Shown here: positions 9,012 through 17,691 of the stretch, in pieces
Layout: each line of letters begins with the position of its first letter
Numbering within the stretch: the first letter of the stretch is position 1
Assembly: GCF_030733845.1 (NCBI RefSeq)
Contig: NZ_CP132311.1
Span: 1-64,000, forward strand
Source: Shinella zoogloeoides
GTDB lineage: Bacteria; Pseudomonadota; Alphaproteobacteria; Rhizobiales; Rhizobiaceae
Reading direction: 5' to 3'
Length of the DNA: 64,000 nucleotides
Position numbers and translations under genes: made by a program
Notes under the pieces: generated by a model
What the model was told of the DNA's origin: nothing
The model's input: the letters and a program-made list of their open reading frames with translations, nothing else
The model's database searches: none

Positions 9012-10577
9012 TCAGGAGAGGGCAGCCTTGGCGAGCGCCCGTTTTTCGCGCCGCCGCTGCACGGACGAGGGGATGTTCATCGCCTCGCGATACTTGGCCA
9101 CCGTCCGGCGGGCAAGATCGACGCCGCCCTTGCGCAGCACGTCGACGATATCGTCGTCGGAGAGCACCGCATCGGGCGCCTCCTGCGCGATCATGGTACG
9201 GATGCGGTGTCGCACGCTCTCGGCTGAGTGGGAATCGCCGCCCTCCGCCGAGCCGATCGACACGGTGAAGAAATATTTGAGTTCGAAGAGGCCGCGCGGC
9301 GTCAGCATGTACTTGTTTGAGGTAACGCGGCTTACCGTCGATTCGTGCATCTTGATCGCCTCGGCGACTGTCTTGAGGTTCAGCGGGCGCAGGTGATCGA
9401 CCCCATGCATCAGGAAGGCGTCCTGCTGGCGCACGATCTCGCTCGCCACCTTCATGATGGTGCGGGCGCGCTGGTCGAGGCTGCGCGTCAGCCAGTTCGC
9501 CGTCTGGAGGCATTCGTTGAGGAAGCCGTAGTCGGCGCTGTCGCGGCTCGTGCGGCTGGAGACGGCGGCATAGTAGTCGCGGTTGACGAGGACGCGCGGC
9601 AAGGTGTCGGCGTTCAGCTCCACATGCCAGCTTCCGTCCGGCGCGGCGCGCACGATGATATCGGGCACCACGGCTTCCGAGGCGCTCGTCTCGTAGCGCG
9701 TGCCGGGCTTGGGGTCGAGCTTGCGGATTTCCGCCAGCATGTCGAGAAGGTCTTCCTCGCCCACGCCGCACAGCTTCTTCAGCGTCGCGAAGTCGCGCCG
9801 GGCGAGCAGTTCGAGATTGTCGATGAGCGTCGCCATGGCCGGATCGAGCCGGTCGAGCGCCTTGAGCTGGATGGCGAGGCATTCGCCGAGCGAGCGGGCG
9901 AAGACGCCGGGCGGATCCAGTTCCTGGAGGCGCGAGAGCACGCGCTCGATCTCCGTGACGGACTTGCCGAGGCGCAGCGCCGTCTCGGCGGTGCTGCCCT
10001 GCAGGTAGCCGGCCTCATCGAGCTGATCGACGAGATGCTGGGCGATCAGCCGGTCGACCGGATCGGCAAGAACGAAGGGGATCTGCTCGTTCAGAACGTC
10101 GCGCAGCGTCTTGCGGCCCGCCACGAAGCTGTCGAGGTCATAGCCCTCGCCGTCCTCGCCGCCGCCCGGCATGGATTTCCATTGGCCGAGGAGTTCCGGT
10201 GCATCCGCCGCCTGCGGGCCGGCATCGTCGGGAAAGACGTTGTCGAGGCCGCCGTCGAAGGTATCCGACGTGCTACCCGCCGTGTCGGCGGTGGCGGAAT
10301 CGTAGAGATCGGGCTGGAAGCTCTCGTCGCTGCCGGAATTTTCGGCATGGCCGCGCTCGTCGCCGCCCGAAAAGGGCTCGTCCGTGCCGCGGATATCCTC
10401 GCGCACGCCATCATCGTTGGCAGCGATTTCGAGGAGCGGGTTCTTCTCCAGTTCCTGCTCGATGAACTGCGTGAGCTCGACATGCGTCATCTGCAGCAGC
10501 TGGATGGACTGCATCAGCTGCGGGGTCATGACCAGCGACTGGCTCTGGCGCAGGAAAAGGCTGGCTGCGAGTGCCAT
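9012..10577 (-). CDS. rpoN: RNA polymerase sigma-54 factor RpoN
   Basis: A 521-residue sigma-54. The N-terminal glutamine-rich activator-responsive region is clear (LFLRQSQSLVMTPQLMQSIQLLQ, residues 5-27). An acidic region II spans about 50-130, then the core-binding and HTH regions. The C-terminal RpoN box ARRTVAKYRE recognises the -24 promoter element. It directs nitrogen, C4-dicarboxylate and other enhancer-dependent genes. The ATG at 10577 gives the conserved MALAASLFLRQ start. Downstream hpf and ptsN follow in the same direction, and the LPS transport genes lie upstream. Confidence 0.97.
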   Translation of the reverse strand: MALAASLFLRQSQSLVMTPQLMQSIQLLQMTHVELTQFIEQELEKNPLLEIAANDDGVREDIRGTDEPFSGGDERGHAENSGSDESFQPDLYDSATADTAGSTSDTFDGGLDNVFPDDAGPQAADAPELLGQWKSMPGGGEDGEGYDLDSFVAGRKTLRDVLNEQIPFVLADPVDRLIAQHLVDQLDEAGYLQGSTAETALRLGKSVTEIERVLSRLQELDPPGVFARSLGECLAIQLKALDRLDPAMATLIDNLELLARRDFATLKKLCGVGEEDLLDMLAEIRKLDPKPGTRYETSASEAVVPDIIVRAAPDGSWHVELNADTLPRVLVNRDYYAAVSSRTSRDSADYGFLNECLQTANWLTRSLDQRARTIMKVASEIVRQQDAFLMHGVDHLRPLNLKTVAEAIKMHESTVSRVTSNKYMLTPRGLFELKYFFTVSIGSAEGGDSHSAESVRHRIRTMIAQEAPDAVLSDDDIVDVLRKGGVDLARRTVAKYREAMNIPSSVQRRREKRALAKAALS

Positions 10578-10717
10578 GCGGAACGCTCTACTCCCGGGAA
10601 AAGCCGCTCCCGGCCATCGTGGCGCGGCGGCGAAATCCAACTGGCCCAAAAATTGCTTTTTTGAGAAGTTTGGTCAAGTCGCAGCCGCGAACTTGGTGAA
10701 GATGACGGTGCGGCGCC

Positions 10718-11527
10718 TCAGAGGCTGAAATTGTCGCCGAGATAGAGGCGGCGCACATCCGCATTGCTGACGATGTCGTTCGCTCGGCCGTGGGTCAGCA
10801 CTTCGCCGGCATGGATGATGTAGGCCCGGTCGATGAGGCCAAGCGTCTCGCGCACATTGTGGTCGGTGATGAGCACGCCGATGCCGCGCGAGGTGAGGTG
10901 GCGCACAAGCGCCTGGATGTCGGCGACCGAGATGGGATCGACGCCGGCAAAGGGCTCGTCGAGCAGCATGAAGGTCGGGTCGGTGGCAAGCGCCCGGGCG
11001 ATTTCGAGGCGGCGTCGTTCGCCGCCCGAGAGTGCCACGGCCGGAGACTTGCGGAGGTGGGCGATCGAGAATTCGGCGAGCAGGCTGTCGAGCTTTTCCT
11101 CGCGCCGCCCCTTGTTCTTGTCGTGCACTTCCAGCACCGCGCGGATGTTCTCTTCCACCGTCAGGCCGCGGAAGATCGAGGCTTCCTGCGGCAGGTAGCC
11201 GACGCCGAGACGGGCGCGGCGGTACATCGGCATGGTGGTGACGTCGTGGCCGTTGATCTCGATCGAGCCCTCGTCGACGGGCACCAGGCCGGTGATCATG
11301 TAGAAACAGGTCGTCTTGCCCGCGCCGTTGGGGCCTAGCAGGCCGACTGCCTCGCCGCGGCGCACCACGAGCGAGACGCCGTTGACGACGCGGCGGTCGC
11401 GATAGGTCTTCGTCAGCCCGCGGGCAATGAGCGTGCCTTCGTAGCGCGAAAGATCGGTGCTACGTGGCGGCTCGTGCGCGGCCTTTTTCGGGCGGCGCGT
11501 CAGTCGGGTGATGAGGGAGGAAGACAC
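10718..11527 (-). CDS. lptB: LPS export ABC transporter ATP-binding protein LptB
   Basis: A 269-residue ABC ATPase that powers lipopolysaccharide extraction from the inner membrane with LptF and LptG. Walker A is GPNGAGKTT, the Q-loop GYLPQEASIF, the signature LSGGERRR and Walker B FMLLDEPFAGVDP, with switch histidine in ITDHNVRE. An N-terminal extension of about 30 basic residues precedes the ABC core. The start is a GTG at 11527 with only weak ribosome-binding sequence. It is separated by 14 bases from lptA, in the operon lptC-lptA-lptB. Confidence 0.94.
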   Translation of the reverse strand: MSSSLITRLTRRPKKAAHEPPRSTDLSRYEGTLIARGLTKTYRDRRVVNGVSLVVRRGEAVGLLGPNGAGKTTCFYMITGLVPVDEGSIEINGHDVTTMPMYRRARLGVGYLPQEASIFRGLTVEENIRAVLEVHDKNKGRREEKLDSLLAEFSIAHLRKSPAVALSGGERRRLEIARALATDPTFMLLDEPFAGVDPISVADIQALVRHLTSRGIGVLITDHNVRETLGLIDRAYIIHAGEVLTHGRANDIVSNADVRRLYLGDNFSL

Positions 11528-11541
11528 CAGGGAGCGCTATA

Positions 11542-12102
11542 TCAATTCGTTTGTTTGCGGGATTTCGGATCGAGCTGAATCATCACGCGGCCGCCGCAGG
11601 CGTCGAGCTTGGCTTCGCCGGTGCGCATGGTCACATGAAGCTGGCAGCCGACGAAGACGTTCTCGCCCTCGGAGAGCACGACCTTCTTGCCCTTCAGAAG
11701 CAGCGTCTCGTTGACCATATTGAACGTGCCGGTATCGGCGGTCGCCTCCTGGGTCTGCGATTTCAGGTAGACCTTGTCGAAGACGTCGATCTTCTCGATA
11801 TCGGCATCGCCGCTGGCGACCGAGCCGCCGCCGGATTTGTAATAGACGACCATGCGGCCGGCCTGCAGCGTCGTCGTGCCCTGCACGACCTTCACGTTGC
11901 CGGTGAACTCGGCCTTGTTCTGCTGGTCCTGGATCTCCAGCTTGTCGCTCTGGATCTGGATCGGCTGGTCGTTCGACAGCTCCATGCCCTTCATGCGGCT
12001 CGACGTCTGCTGGGCGCCGGCGGAACCCGCGGCAAGCGCGAGGCCCGCGGCAAGAACGAAGAGGCTGGCGGCCCGGACGGGGGCGGAGAGACTGGCGAAC
12101 AT
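11542..12102 (-). CDS. lptA: LPS transport periplasmic protein LptA (OstA-like)
   Basis: A 186-residue exported protein with an N-terminal signal peptide (hydrophobic run SLFVLAAGLALAAGSAGA, cleavage probably after GAQ). An OstA/LptA beta-jellyroll follows, recognisable from PIQIQSDKLEIQDQQNKAEFTGNVKVVQG and the DIEKIDVFDKVYLKSQ repeats. It forms the periplasmic bridge carrying LPS to the outer membrane. The ATG at 12102 places the signal peptide correctly; the longer ORF start does not. It is 7 bases after the lptC stop. Confidence 0.92.
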   Translation of the reverse strand: MFASLSAPVRAASLFVLAAGLALAAGSAGAQQTSSRMKGMELSNDQPIQIQSDKLEIQDQQNKAEFTGNVKVVQGTTTLQAGRMVVYYKSGGGSVASGDADIEKIDVFDKVYLKSQTQEATADTGTFNMVNETLLLKGKKVVLSEGENVFVGCQLHVTMRTGEAKLDACGGRVMIQLDPKSRKQTN

Positions 12103-12109
12103 GGCGCTC

Positions 12110-12820
12110 TTACTTTTCTCGGTTGCGGATGGCGGCAGGATCGACATCGACGACGACCTTGCCTTCGAAGACGACGATCCGGCCTTTATCCGTCATTCGC
12201 ATCGACTGCGCAACAATGGATGCGGCGCTCGAGCGGATTGAAACGGGCTCGTCCGTCGACATGGTTCCATCGTTGATATCGAGGTGGGCCGAGCGGAAGG
12301 CGGCTTCGAGGCCGGTGTTGAGATTAATGGTGAAGGGCGCGAGCATGTCGAGCAGGTTGCGACCGCGATCGTAGACGCCCGTCTTGGCGACGACTTCCGC
12401 AACGGTCTTCTCGTTGACCGGCATCTTCGCCATGATGTTCTCGAGCGTGATGACGTCGGGATGCTTCATGTCCTGCAAGGCCCGTTCGGCCTTCATGGAA
12501 TAGCTGATGCCGTCCTTGTTGCGGCCGGCGATGGCCGGATAGCGCATCACGAGCTTGCCGTCCTCGATGGTGGCGCTCTCGACCTGAAGCTCAGATGGAA
12601 TGTAGGTGCGCACGATGGAGACGACCGCGAAGATCGCGCCGATGACGAGGGCCGCGACCGGCAGGGCGATCTTCAGGAAACGCACGCGCGCGGAATGGCG
12701 CGTCGCGAGGCGGTAAGCCGCGGCGGAAACGCCCATGCCCGGTGCACCCGTCGGTGCTTCTGTCACGCTGTCCAGCATACTGCCTGCTTGAAGTTTCGGC
12801 TCTGGCCTTGCCGCGTACAT
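12110..12820 (-). CDS. lptC: LPS export system component LptC
   Basis: A protein of up to 236 residues with one N-terminal transmembrane helix (about residues 48-68, IALPVAALVIGAIFAVVSIV) and a periplasmic LptC domain (LQVESATIEDGKLVMRYPAI onward). The domain keeps the repeated DINDGTMSTDEP / ARMTDKG-like strands of the Lpt jellyroll. It links LptB with its membrane partners to LptA. The start is uncertain: ATG 12820 gives the full length and ATG 12778 removes 14 residues, and neither has a strong ribosome site. The operon order lptC-lptA-lptB supports the call. Confidence 0.88.
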   Translation of the reverse strand: MYAARPEPKLQAGSMLDSVTEAPTGAPGMGVSAAAYRLATRHSARVRFLKIALPVAALVIGAIFAVVSIVRTYIPSELQVESATIEDGKLVMRYPAIAGRNKDGISYSMKAERALQDMKHPDVITLENIMAKMPVNEKTVAEVVAKTGVYDRGRNLLDMLAPFTINLNTGLEAAFRSAHLDINDGTMSTDEPVSIRSSAASIVAQSMRMTDKGRIVVFEGKVVVDVDPAAIRNREK

Positions 12821-12986
12821 GACGGGGCATTTCCATAACGGGCCCCATATGGCGATTATTCCTGAACAAACAATGGATGTTCAAGAAAGTTCAGCGACGA
12901 TTTGCCATTTGTACAGGGAATGCCATATCGATAGGGCCTTCTGCAAGCCACCTGAAACAGGTGACCGCCATCATCGAGGACAGGGA

Positions 12987-13934
12987 ATGGACCACTCCGC
13001 CATCGCCGATCGCCGGCAACTGCGCCGCAAGCTCACCTTCTGGCGTGTCGCGGCCGTCCTGATCGCGCTCCTCGCCGTCCTCGCCGCGGTGACCTGGCAA
13101 TGGCCCAGCAAGCCGGTCGATCACATCGCGCGGGTGAAGATCTCCGGCATCATCCAGGACGATACGGAACTATTGGAGCGCCTCGATCGCATCGCCCGCA
13201 ACGACCAGGTGAAGGCGCTTGTCGTGACGATCGCCTCGCCCGGCGGCACCACCTATGGCGGCGAGGTCCTCTTCAAGGCGCTGCGCAAGGTGGCGGAGAA
13301 GAAGCCCGTCATCTCGGACGTGCGCACGCTCGCCGCCTCCGCCGGCTACATGGTCGCCACGGCCGGCGACACGATCATCGCGGGCGAAAGCTCGATCACC
13401 GGCTCGATCGGCGTCATCTTCCAGTATCCGCAGATGAAGGACCTGATGGACAAGATCGGCGTCTCGCTGGAGGAGATCAAGTCCGCGCCTCTGAAGGCCG
13501 AGCCGTCGCCCTTCCACCCGGCGAGCGAAGAGGCCAAGACCATGATCCGCTCCATGGTGATGGACAGCTACGACTGGTTCGTCGATCTCGTCGCCGAGCG
13601 CCGTAAATTGCCGCGCGCCGAGGTGCTGCGCCTTGCCGACGGCAGCATCTTCACCGGCCGCCAGGCGCTTTCCGCCAAGCTGGTCGACAAGCTCGGCGGG
13701 CCGGAGGCGATCCGCGCCTATCTCGACGAGCGCAAGGTGGCGGCCGACCTGCCCTTCGTCGACTACGAAGCGCCGAAGCGGTCCTTCTTCCCGTGGGGCG
13801 GAGGCAGCATGCAGGAATTTGCCCGCTCCGTCCTCGGCCTGCCGCTCGACCTTCAACCGACAATCGAAAAACTGGCCGGCCAAAAGTTGTTTCTTGACGG
13901 TCTGGTCTCGGTTTGGCAGGTTGATCACGATTGA
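12987..13934 (+). CDS. sppA: Signal peptide peptidase SppA, short (36K) type
   Basis: A 315-residue S49 serine protease with one N-terminal membrane anchor (about 17-37) and a single catalytic domain. The nucleophile serine lies in LAASAGYMVA and the general-base lysine in LEEIKSAPLK, matching the Ser/Lys dyad of the short SppA form. It degrades cleaved signal peptides in the membrane. The ATG at 12987 has GGACAGGGA upstream; the longer ORF back to 12819 runs through non-family sequence. It is followed within 30 bases by ihfB. Confidence 0.92.
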   Translation: MDHSAIADRRQLRRKLTFWRVAAVLIALLAVLAAVTWQWPSKPVDHIARVKISGIIQDDTELLERLDRIARNDQVKALVVTIASPGGTTYGGEVLFKALRKVAEKKPVISDVRTLAASAGYMVATAGDTIIAGESSITGSIGVIFQYPQMKDLMDKIGVSLEEIKSAPLKAEPSPFHPASEEAKTMIRSMVMDSYDWFVDLVAERRKLPRAEVLRLADGSIFTGRQALSAKLVDKLGGPEAIRAYLDERKVAADLPFVDYEAPKRSFFPWGGGSMQEFARSVLGLPLDLQPTIEKLAGQKLFLDGLVSVWQVDHD

Positions 13935-13961
13935 AAAACAAGAATTTTTGAGGGGGATACA

Positions 13962-14261
13962 GTGATCAAGTCGGAACTGGTTCAGATTGTCGCCGCGCGC
14001 AATCCCCACCTTTACCACCGCGACGTCGAGAACATCGTCAACGCGGTGCTCGACGAGATCACCGATGCGCTGGCCGCCGGAAACCGGGTCGAGCTGCGCG
14101 GCTTCGGCGCCTTCTCCGTCAAGAACCGCCCGTCCCGCTCGGGTCGCAACCCGCGCACCGGCGACGCGGTCTTCGTCGAGGAGAAGTGGGTGCCGTTCTT
14201 CAAGACAGGCAAGGAACTGCGCGAACGCCTCAATCCCGGTCAGGCTGATCAGGACGATTGA
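13962..14261 (+). CDS. ihfB: Integration host factor beta subunit
   Basis: A 99-residue HU/IHF-family DNA-bending protein. It opens [17 protein letters not shown], has [17 protein letters not shown], and carries the beta-arm motif [17 protein letters not shown], which inserts into the minor groove. IhfB pairs with IhfA (not in this window) and assists sigma-54 activation, recombination and replication control. The start is GTG with AGGGGGATACA upstream, normal for this gene in rhizobia. It lies between sppA and lapA. Confidence 0.96.
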   Translation: MIKSELVQIVAARNPHLYHRDVENIVNAVLDEITDALAAGNRVELRGFGAFSVKNRPSRSGRNPRTGDAVFVEEKWVPFFKTGKELRERLNPGQADQDD

Positions 14262-14284
14262 AGCGCGAGCGCTGGTGAGGTGAC

Positions 14285-14629
14285 ATGATCAAGAGAGTAG
14301 TCAACGTCCTCGTGCTCATCCCGGTCGGCATCGTGCTGATCGTGCTGTCGGTGGCGAACCGCCAGCCGGTGACGCTTGCGCTCAATCCGTTCCGGCCGGA
14401 GGACAGCGTTCTCTCCACGACGGCCCCCTTCTTCGTCTATCTCTTCCTCGCGACGATCTTCGGCCTCGTCCTCGGCTCGCTCGCCACCTGGTTCGCCCAG
14501 GGCAAATACCGCAAGCGCGCCCGCGTCGAGGCGAACGAAGCCGTCAAGTGGCACGGCGAAGCGGAAAAGCATCGCACCCGCGCCGAGGCGATCGCCTCGC
14601 AGGCCGTCGTGCCGGTTTCCGGGAAGTAG
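14285..14629 (+). CDS. lapA: LapA-domain (DUF1049) inner membrane protein
   Basis: A 114-residue protein with two transmembrane helices (about 8-26, VLVLIPVGIVLIVLSVA, and 48-68, PFFVYLFLATIFGLVLGSLA) and a basic, E/A/K-rich cytoplasmic tail. This is the LapA/YciS layout; in enterobacteria LapA works with LapB in control of LPS synthesis. The ihfB-lapA order is conserved widely, and the ribosome site overlaps the end of ihfB's region. The stop lies one base from the stop of the convergent CoxG-like gene. Confidence 0.82.
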   Translation: MIKRVVNVLVLIPVGIVLIVLSVANRQPVTLALNPFRPEDSVLSTTAPFFVYLFLATIFGLVLGSLATWFAQGKYRKRARVEANEAVKWHGEAEKHRTRAEAIASQAVVPVSGK

Positions 14630-14630
14630 T

Positions 14631-15080
14631 CTAGGCTACGCCGCCGTTCAGCCTTGCGCCGAGATCGGAAAAGAACTGCGCGGCCAGCTTCTTCGACGAG
14701 GAATCGATAAGGCGCGAGCCGAGTTGGGCGAGCTTGCCGCCGATCTGTGCCTTCACGTCATAGGCAAGGATCGTGTCGTCGCCGTCCTCGGTGAGCCTGA
14801 CGTCGGCGCCGCCCTTGGCGAAACCCGCAATGCCGCCCTTGCCCTCGCCGGAGATCGTGTAGCTTTCCGGCGGGCTGAGGTTGGAAAGCGTCACTTCGCC
14901 GCTGAACGTCGCCGAGACCGGGCCGATCTTGATCTTCACCGTCGCTTCCAGCTCGGTCGGGGACTTCATGGTCAGCGACTGACAGCCTGGAATGCAGGCC
15001 TTGAGGACTTCCGGATCGTTGAGCGCCGCCCAGACGGCGTCGCGTGGAGCGGCAATGCGTTCTTCGCCGGACATGTCCAT
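14631..15080 (-). CDS. CoxG/SRPBCC-family protein
   Basis: A 149-residue START/SRPBCC protein of the CoxG type: MDMSGEERIAAPRDAVWAAL, DPEVLKACIPGCQSL, KIKIGPVSATFSGEV and a C-terminal IGGKLAQLGSRLIDSSSKKLA helix. CoxG proteins accompany carbon monoxide or related molybdenum dehydrogenases, but no cox genes are here, so the role is probably different or unlinked. GGGAGG lies 7 bases before the ATG. It is alone on the minus strand between plus-strand genes. Confidence 0.85.
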   Translation of the reverse strand: MDMSGEERIAAPRDAVWAALNDPEVLKACIPGCQSLTMKSPTELEATVKIKIGPVSATFSGEVTLSNLSPPESYTISGEGKGGIAGFAKGGADVRLTEDGDDTILAYDVKAQIGGKLAQLGSRLIDSSSKKLAAQFFSDLGARLNGGVA

Positions 15081-15213
15081 GATCGATCCTCCCTCACCGG
15101 TTCCAAGTTATCGCAATCGGAAAGCGCTTTGCCAAGTGGGGGAGGGATGGTATGGGGACCGCTCGTTTTCCGGCGCTGCCGGTGAGTATTCAACCGACGA
15201 CGGATCATCGATC

Positions 15214-16296
15214 GTGAAGGACAGACACCGCCGGCCGAAGAGTGGCGCCCCGGCGCCCGCCAGAGCGAAAACGCCGATCAAGGCGCAAGCGCAACGGCCC
15301 CAGGCCGTAAAAGCGCCTGCCCCCGGCAAGGAGCCGCGCCCGGCCCCCGAGGCACCTGCCCGCCCGCTGATGCGCCGCGAGGGCGCGAAGCCCGCCGAGC
15401 GCGTGCCCGTCATCCTCGAAACCGCCGGTTCCGACCAGTATCGCCTGATCGACAGCGGCGCGGGGGAAAAGCTCGAACAATACGGCCCTTACCGCATCGT
15501 GCGGCCGGAAGCGCAGGCGCTCTGGCAGCGCAGCCTTCCCGGCATGTGGGACAAGGCCGACGCAATCTTCACCGGCGATACGGAAGAGGACGGCATGGGG
15601 CGCTGGAAGTTCCCCAAGGCGGCGCTCGGAGAGACCTGGCCGATGCAGCTTCTCGGCGTCGATTTCCACGGCCGCTTCACCGCCTTCCGCCATGTCGGCG
15701 TCTTCCCGGAACAGCTCGCCCACTGGAGCTGGATGAAGGAGCGCGTCGAGACCGCCGGCCGGCCGCTTAAAGTGCTGAACCTCTTCGGCTATACCGGCGT
15801 CGCCTCGCTCGTCGCGGCAAGCGCCGGCGCGGAGGTCACCCATGTCGACGCCTCGAAGAAGGCGATCGGTTGGGGGCGTGAGAACCAGGCGCTCGGCCGC
15901 ATGGAGAAACTGCCGATCCGCTGGATCTGCGAGGACGCCATGAAGTTCATCCAGCGCGAGGAACGCCGCGGCAGCAAATACGACATCATCCTCACCGACC
16001 CGCCGAAATTCGGCCGCGGCCCGAATGGTGAGGTCTGGCACCTCTTCGACCACCTGCCGCTGATGCTCGATGTCTGCCGGGAAATCCTGTCGCCGAAGGC
16101 CATCGGCCTCGTTCTGACGGCCTATTCGATCCGCGCGAGCTTCTATTCCATCCACGAGCTGATGCGCGAGACCATGCGCGGCCTCGGCGGCACGGTGGAA
16201 TCGGGCGAGCTCGTCATCCGCGAGAGCGGCCCGGGCGGCGGGGATGCCGGCCGCGCGCTCTCCACCTCCCTCTTCAGCCGATGGATTAGCGCATGA
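15214..16296 (+). CDS. Class I SAM-dependent methyltransferase, RlmI/RlmK-like
   Basis: About 360 residues. The N-terminal 65 residues are basic and rich in A, P and K, and probably disordered. The middle carries a PUA-like or EEHEE-like region ([12 protein letters not shown]). The Rossmann methyltransferase domain has motif [21 protein letters not shown], an acidic [10 protein letters not shown], and motif [16 protein letters not shown]. It resembles 23S rRNA (cytosine-5)-type enzymes of the RlmI family; the exact target is not visible. The start is uncertain: GTG at 15214 is used, and an in-frame ATG at 15073 would overlap the minus-strand gene. It overlaps the next gene by 4 bases. Confidence 0.8.
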   Translation: MKDRHRRPKSGAPAPARAKTPIKAQAQRPQAVKAPAPGKEPRPAPEAPARPLMRREGAKPAERVPVILETAGSDQYRLIDSGAGEKLEQYGPYRIVRPEAQALWQRSLPGMWDKADAIFTGDTEEDGMGRWKFPKAALGETWPMQLLGVDFHGRFTAFRHVGVFPEQLAHWSWMKERVETAGRPLKVLNLFGYTGVASLVAASAGAEVTHVDASKKAIGWGRENQALGRMEKLPIRWICEDAMKFIQREERRGSKYDIILTDPPKFGRGPNGEVWHLFDHLPLMLDVCREILSPKAIGLVLTAYSIRASFYSIHELMRETMRGLGGTVESGELVIRESGPGGGDAGRALSTSLFSRWISA

Positions 16297-17147
16297 GCCA
16301 CGAACAGCACGGAACGCGCCGGGTCGGGCAGGTGAAGGAGGTCACGAGCCTCTCCAACCCGATCATCAAGAATATCAAGGCGCTTTCGAACAAGAAGGAC
16401 CGCGACGAGACGAAGAGTTTCATGGCGGAAGGCCTGAAGCTCGTCATCGACGCGCTGGAGCTCGGCTTCGAGATCAAGACGCTGGTCTACGCCAAGAACG
16501 TCAAGGACAAGCCGCAGGTCGTGCAGGTCGCCACCAAGACCGTCGCACGCGGCGGGCTGGTGCTCGAGGTCAGCGAGAAAGTGCTCTCCTCGATCACCCG
16601 GCGCGACAATCCACAGATGGTTGTCGGCATCTTCACCCAGCGCTGGACGAGCCTCAGGGACATCAGACCGAAGGCCGGCGAGACCTATGTGGCGCTCGAC
16701 CGGGTGCGCGATCCCGGCAATCTCGGCACGATCATCCGCACCGCCGATGCGGCGGGCGCCAGCGGCGTCATCCTCGTCGGCGAGAGCACCGATCCGTTCT
16801 CGATGGAAACGGTGCGCGCCACCATGGGCTCGGTTTTCGCCGTGCCGCTGGTCAAGGCGAGCGTCGCCGATTTCCTCGCCTGGAAGAAGGGCGCCGGCGT
16901 TTCGGTCGTCGCGACCCACCTGGCCGGGGCCGTGGACTACCGCACCATAGATTATCGCAAGAAGCCGGTCGTGCTGCTGATGGGCAACGAGCAATCCGGC
17001 CTGCCGGAGGAGCTTGCCCGCGAGGCGGATGCGCTCGCCCGCATTCCGCAGGCCGGCCGCGCGGATTCGCTGAACCTCGCCATCGCCACCGGCATCATGC
17101 TGTTCGAGGCGCGCCGCCATCTCCTCACGCTGGAAGAGCGCGCATGA
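16293..17147 (+). CDS. TrmH/SpoU-family RNA 2'-O-methyltransferase
   Basis: A 284-residue SPOUT enzyme. The N-terminal substrate-binding part ([29 protein letters not shown]) is typical of the TrmH/RlmB branch. The knotted SAM domain carries the three SpoU motifs: [35 protein letters not shown] and [19 protein letters not shown]. The catalytic arginine is in the [11 protein letters not shown] motif. The target may be rRNA or tRNA. It is coupled by ATGA overlaps to the methyltransferase before it and lspA after it. Confidence 0.92.
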   Translation: MSHEQHGTRRVGQVKEVTSLSNPIIKNIKALSNKKDRDETKSFMAEGLKLVIDALELGFEIKTLVYAKNVKDKPQVVQVATKTVARGGLVLEVSEKVLSSITRRDNPQMVVGIFTQRWTSLRDIRPKAGETYVALDRVRDPGNLGTIIRTADAAGASGVILVGESTDPFSMETVRATMGSVFAVPLVKASVADFLAWKKGAGVSVVATHLAGAVDYRTIDYRKKPVVLLMGNEQSGLPEELAREADALARIPQAGRADSLNLAIATGIMLFEARRHLLTLEERA

Positions 17148-17635
17148 CCGAACGCATTCCCCTGATGTCCCGGCCGGTGCCGGTGATCGTCGTCATCCTC
17201 CTGGCGCTGCTACTGGACCAGGCGGTGAAGTTCGCCGTCGAGATGTGGCTGCCCTTCCAGGAGGCGGTGCATGTCGTGCCGATGCTGGCGCTCTACCGCA
17301 CCTACAATTACGGCGTCGCCTTCTCCATGCTGTCGGGCATGGAGGGCTGGTTCATCGTTACGCTGCGGCTCTTCGTCGTCGGCTTCGTCATCTGGCTCTG
17401 GCGCCAGACGCCGAAGGAGCGCGGCCTTGCCCATGCCGGCTATGCCTTCATCATCGCCGGCGCCTTCGGCAACCTCATCGACCGGGCGCTTTTCGGCTAC
17501 GTGATCGACTACATCCTGTTCTACACGGAGATGTGGTCCTTCGCGGTCTTCAATCTCGCCGACAGTTTCATCACCATCGGCGCCGGCCTCGTCATCCTCG
17601 ACGAGCTCCTACTGCTGCGCCGCCGGGATCGCTAA
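17144..17635 (+). CDS. lspA: Lipoprotein signal peptidase LspA (SPase II)
   Basis: A 163-residue aspartyl protease with four transmembrane helices that cuts the signal peptide from prolipoproteins after Lgt acts. The two catalytic aspartates are in [17 protein letters not shown] and in [11 protein letters not shown], and the conserved N in YNYGVAFSM is present. The ATG at 17144 overlaps the previous stop (ATGA), giving strong evidence for the start. The partner enzyme Lnt is encoded at 40.6 kb in the same window. A perfect 18-base palindrome overlaps its stop codon. Confidence 0.96.
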   Translation: MTERIPLMSRPVPVIVVILLALLLDQAVKFAVEMWLPFQEAVHVVPMLALYRTYNYGVAFSMLSGMEGWFIVTLRLFVVGFVIWLWRQTPKERGLAHAGYAFIIAGAFGNLIDRALFGYVIDYILFYTEMWSFAVFNLADSFITIGAGLVILDELLLLRRRDR

Positions 17636-17646
17636 AATTTTAGCGA
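17629..17646. repeat. Perfect 18-base palindrome over the lspA stop codon
   Basis: TCGCTAAAATTTTAGCGA is fully self-complementary and spans the TAA of lspA, 46 bases before the histidine kinase gene. With no loop and no following T-run it is not a usual terminator. A dimeric regulator could bind it as an operator; that is inference. Confidence 0.6.
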
Positions 17647-17691
17647 CTTGCTGAAGTCGATCTGAACGGTCCGTGTGCTATGCGGATCGTC

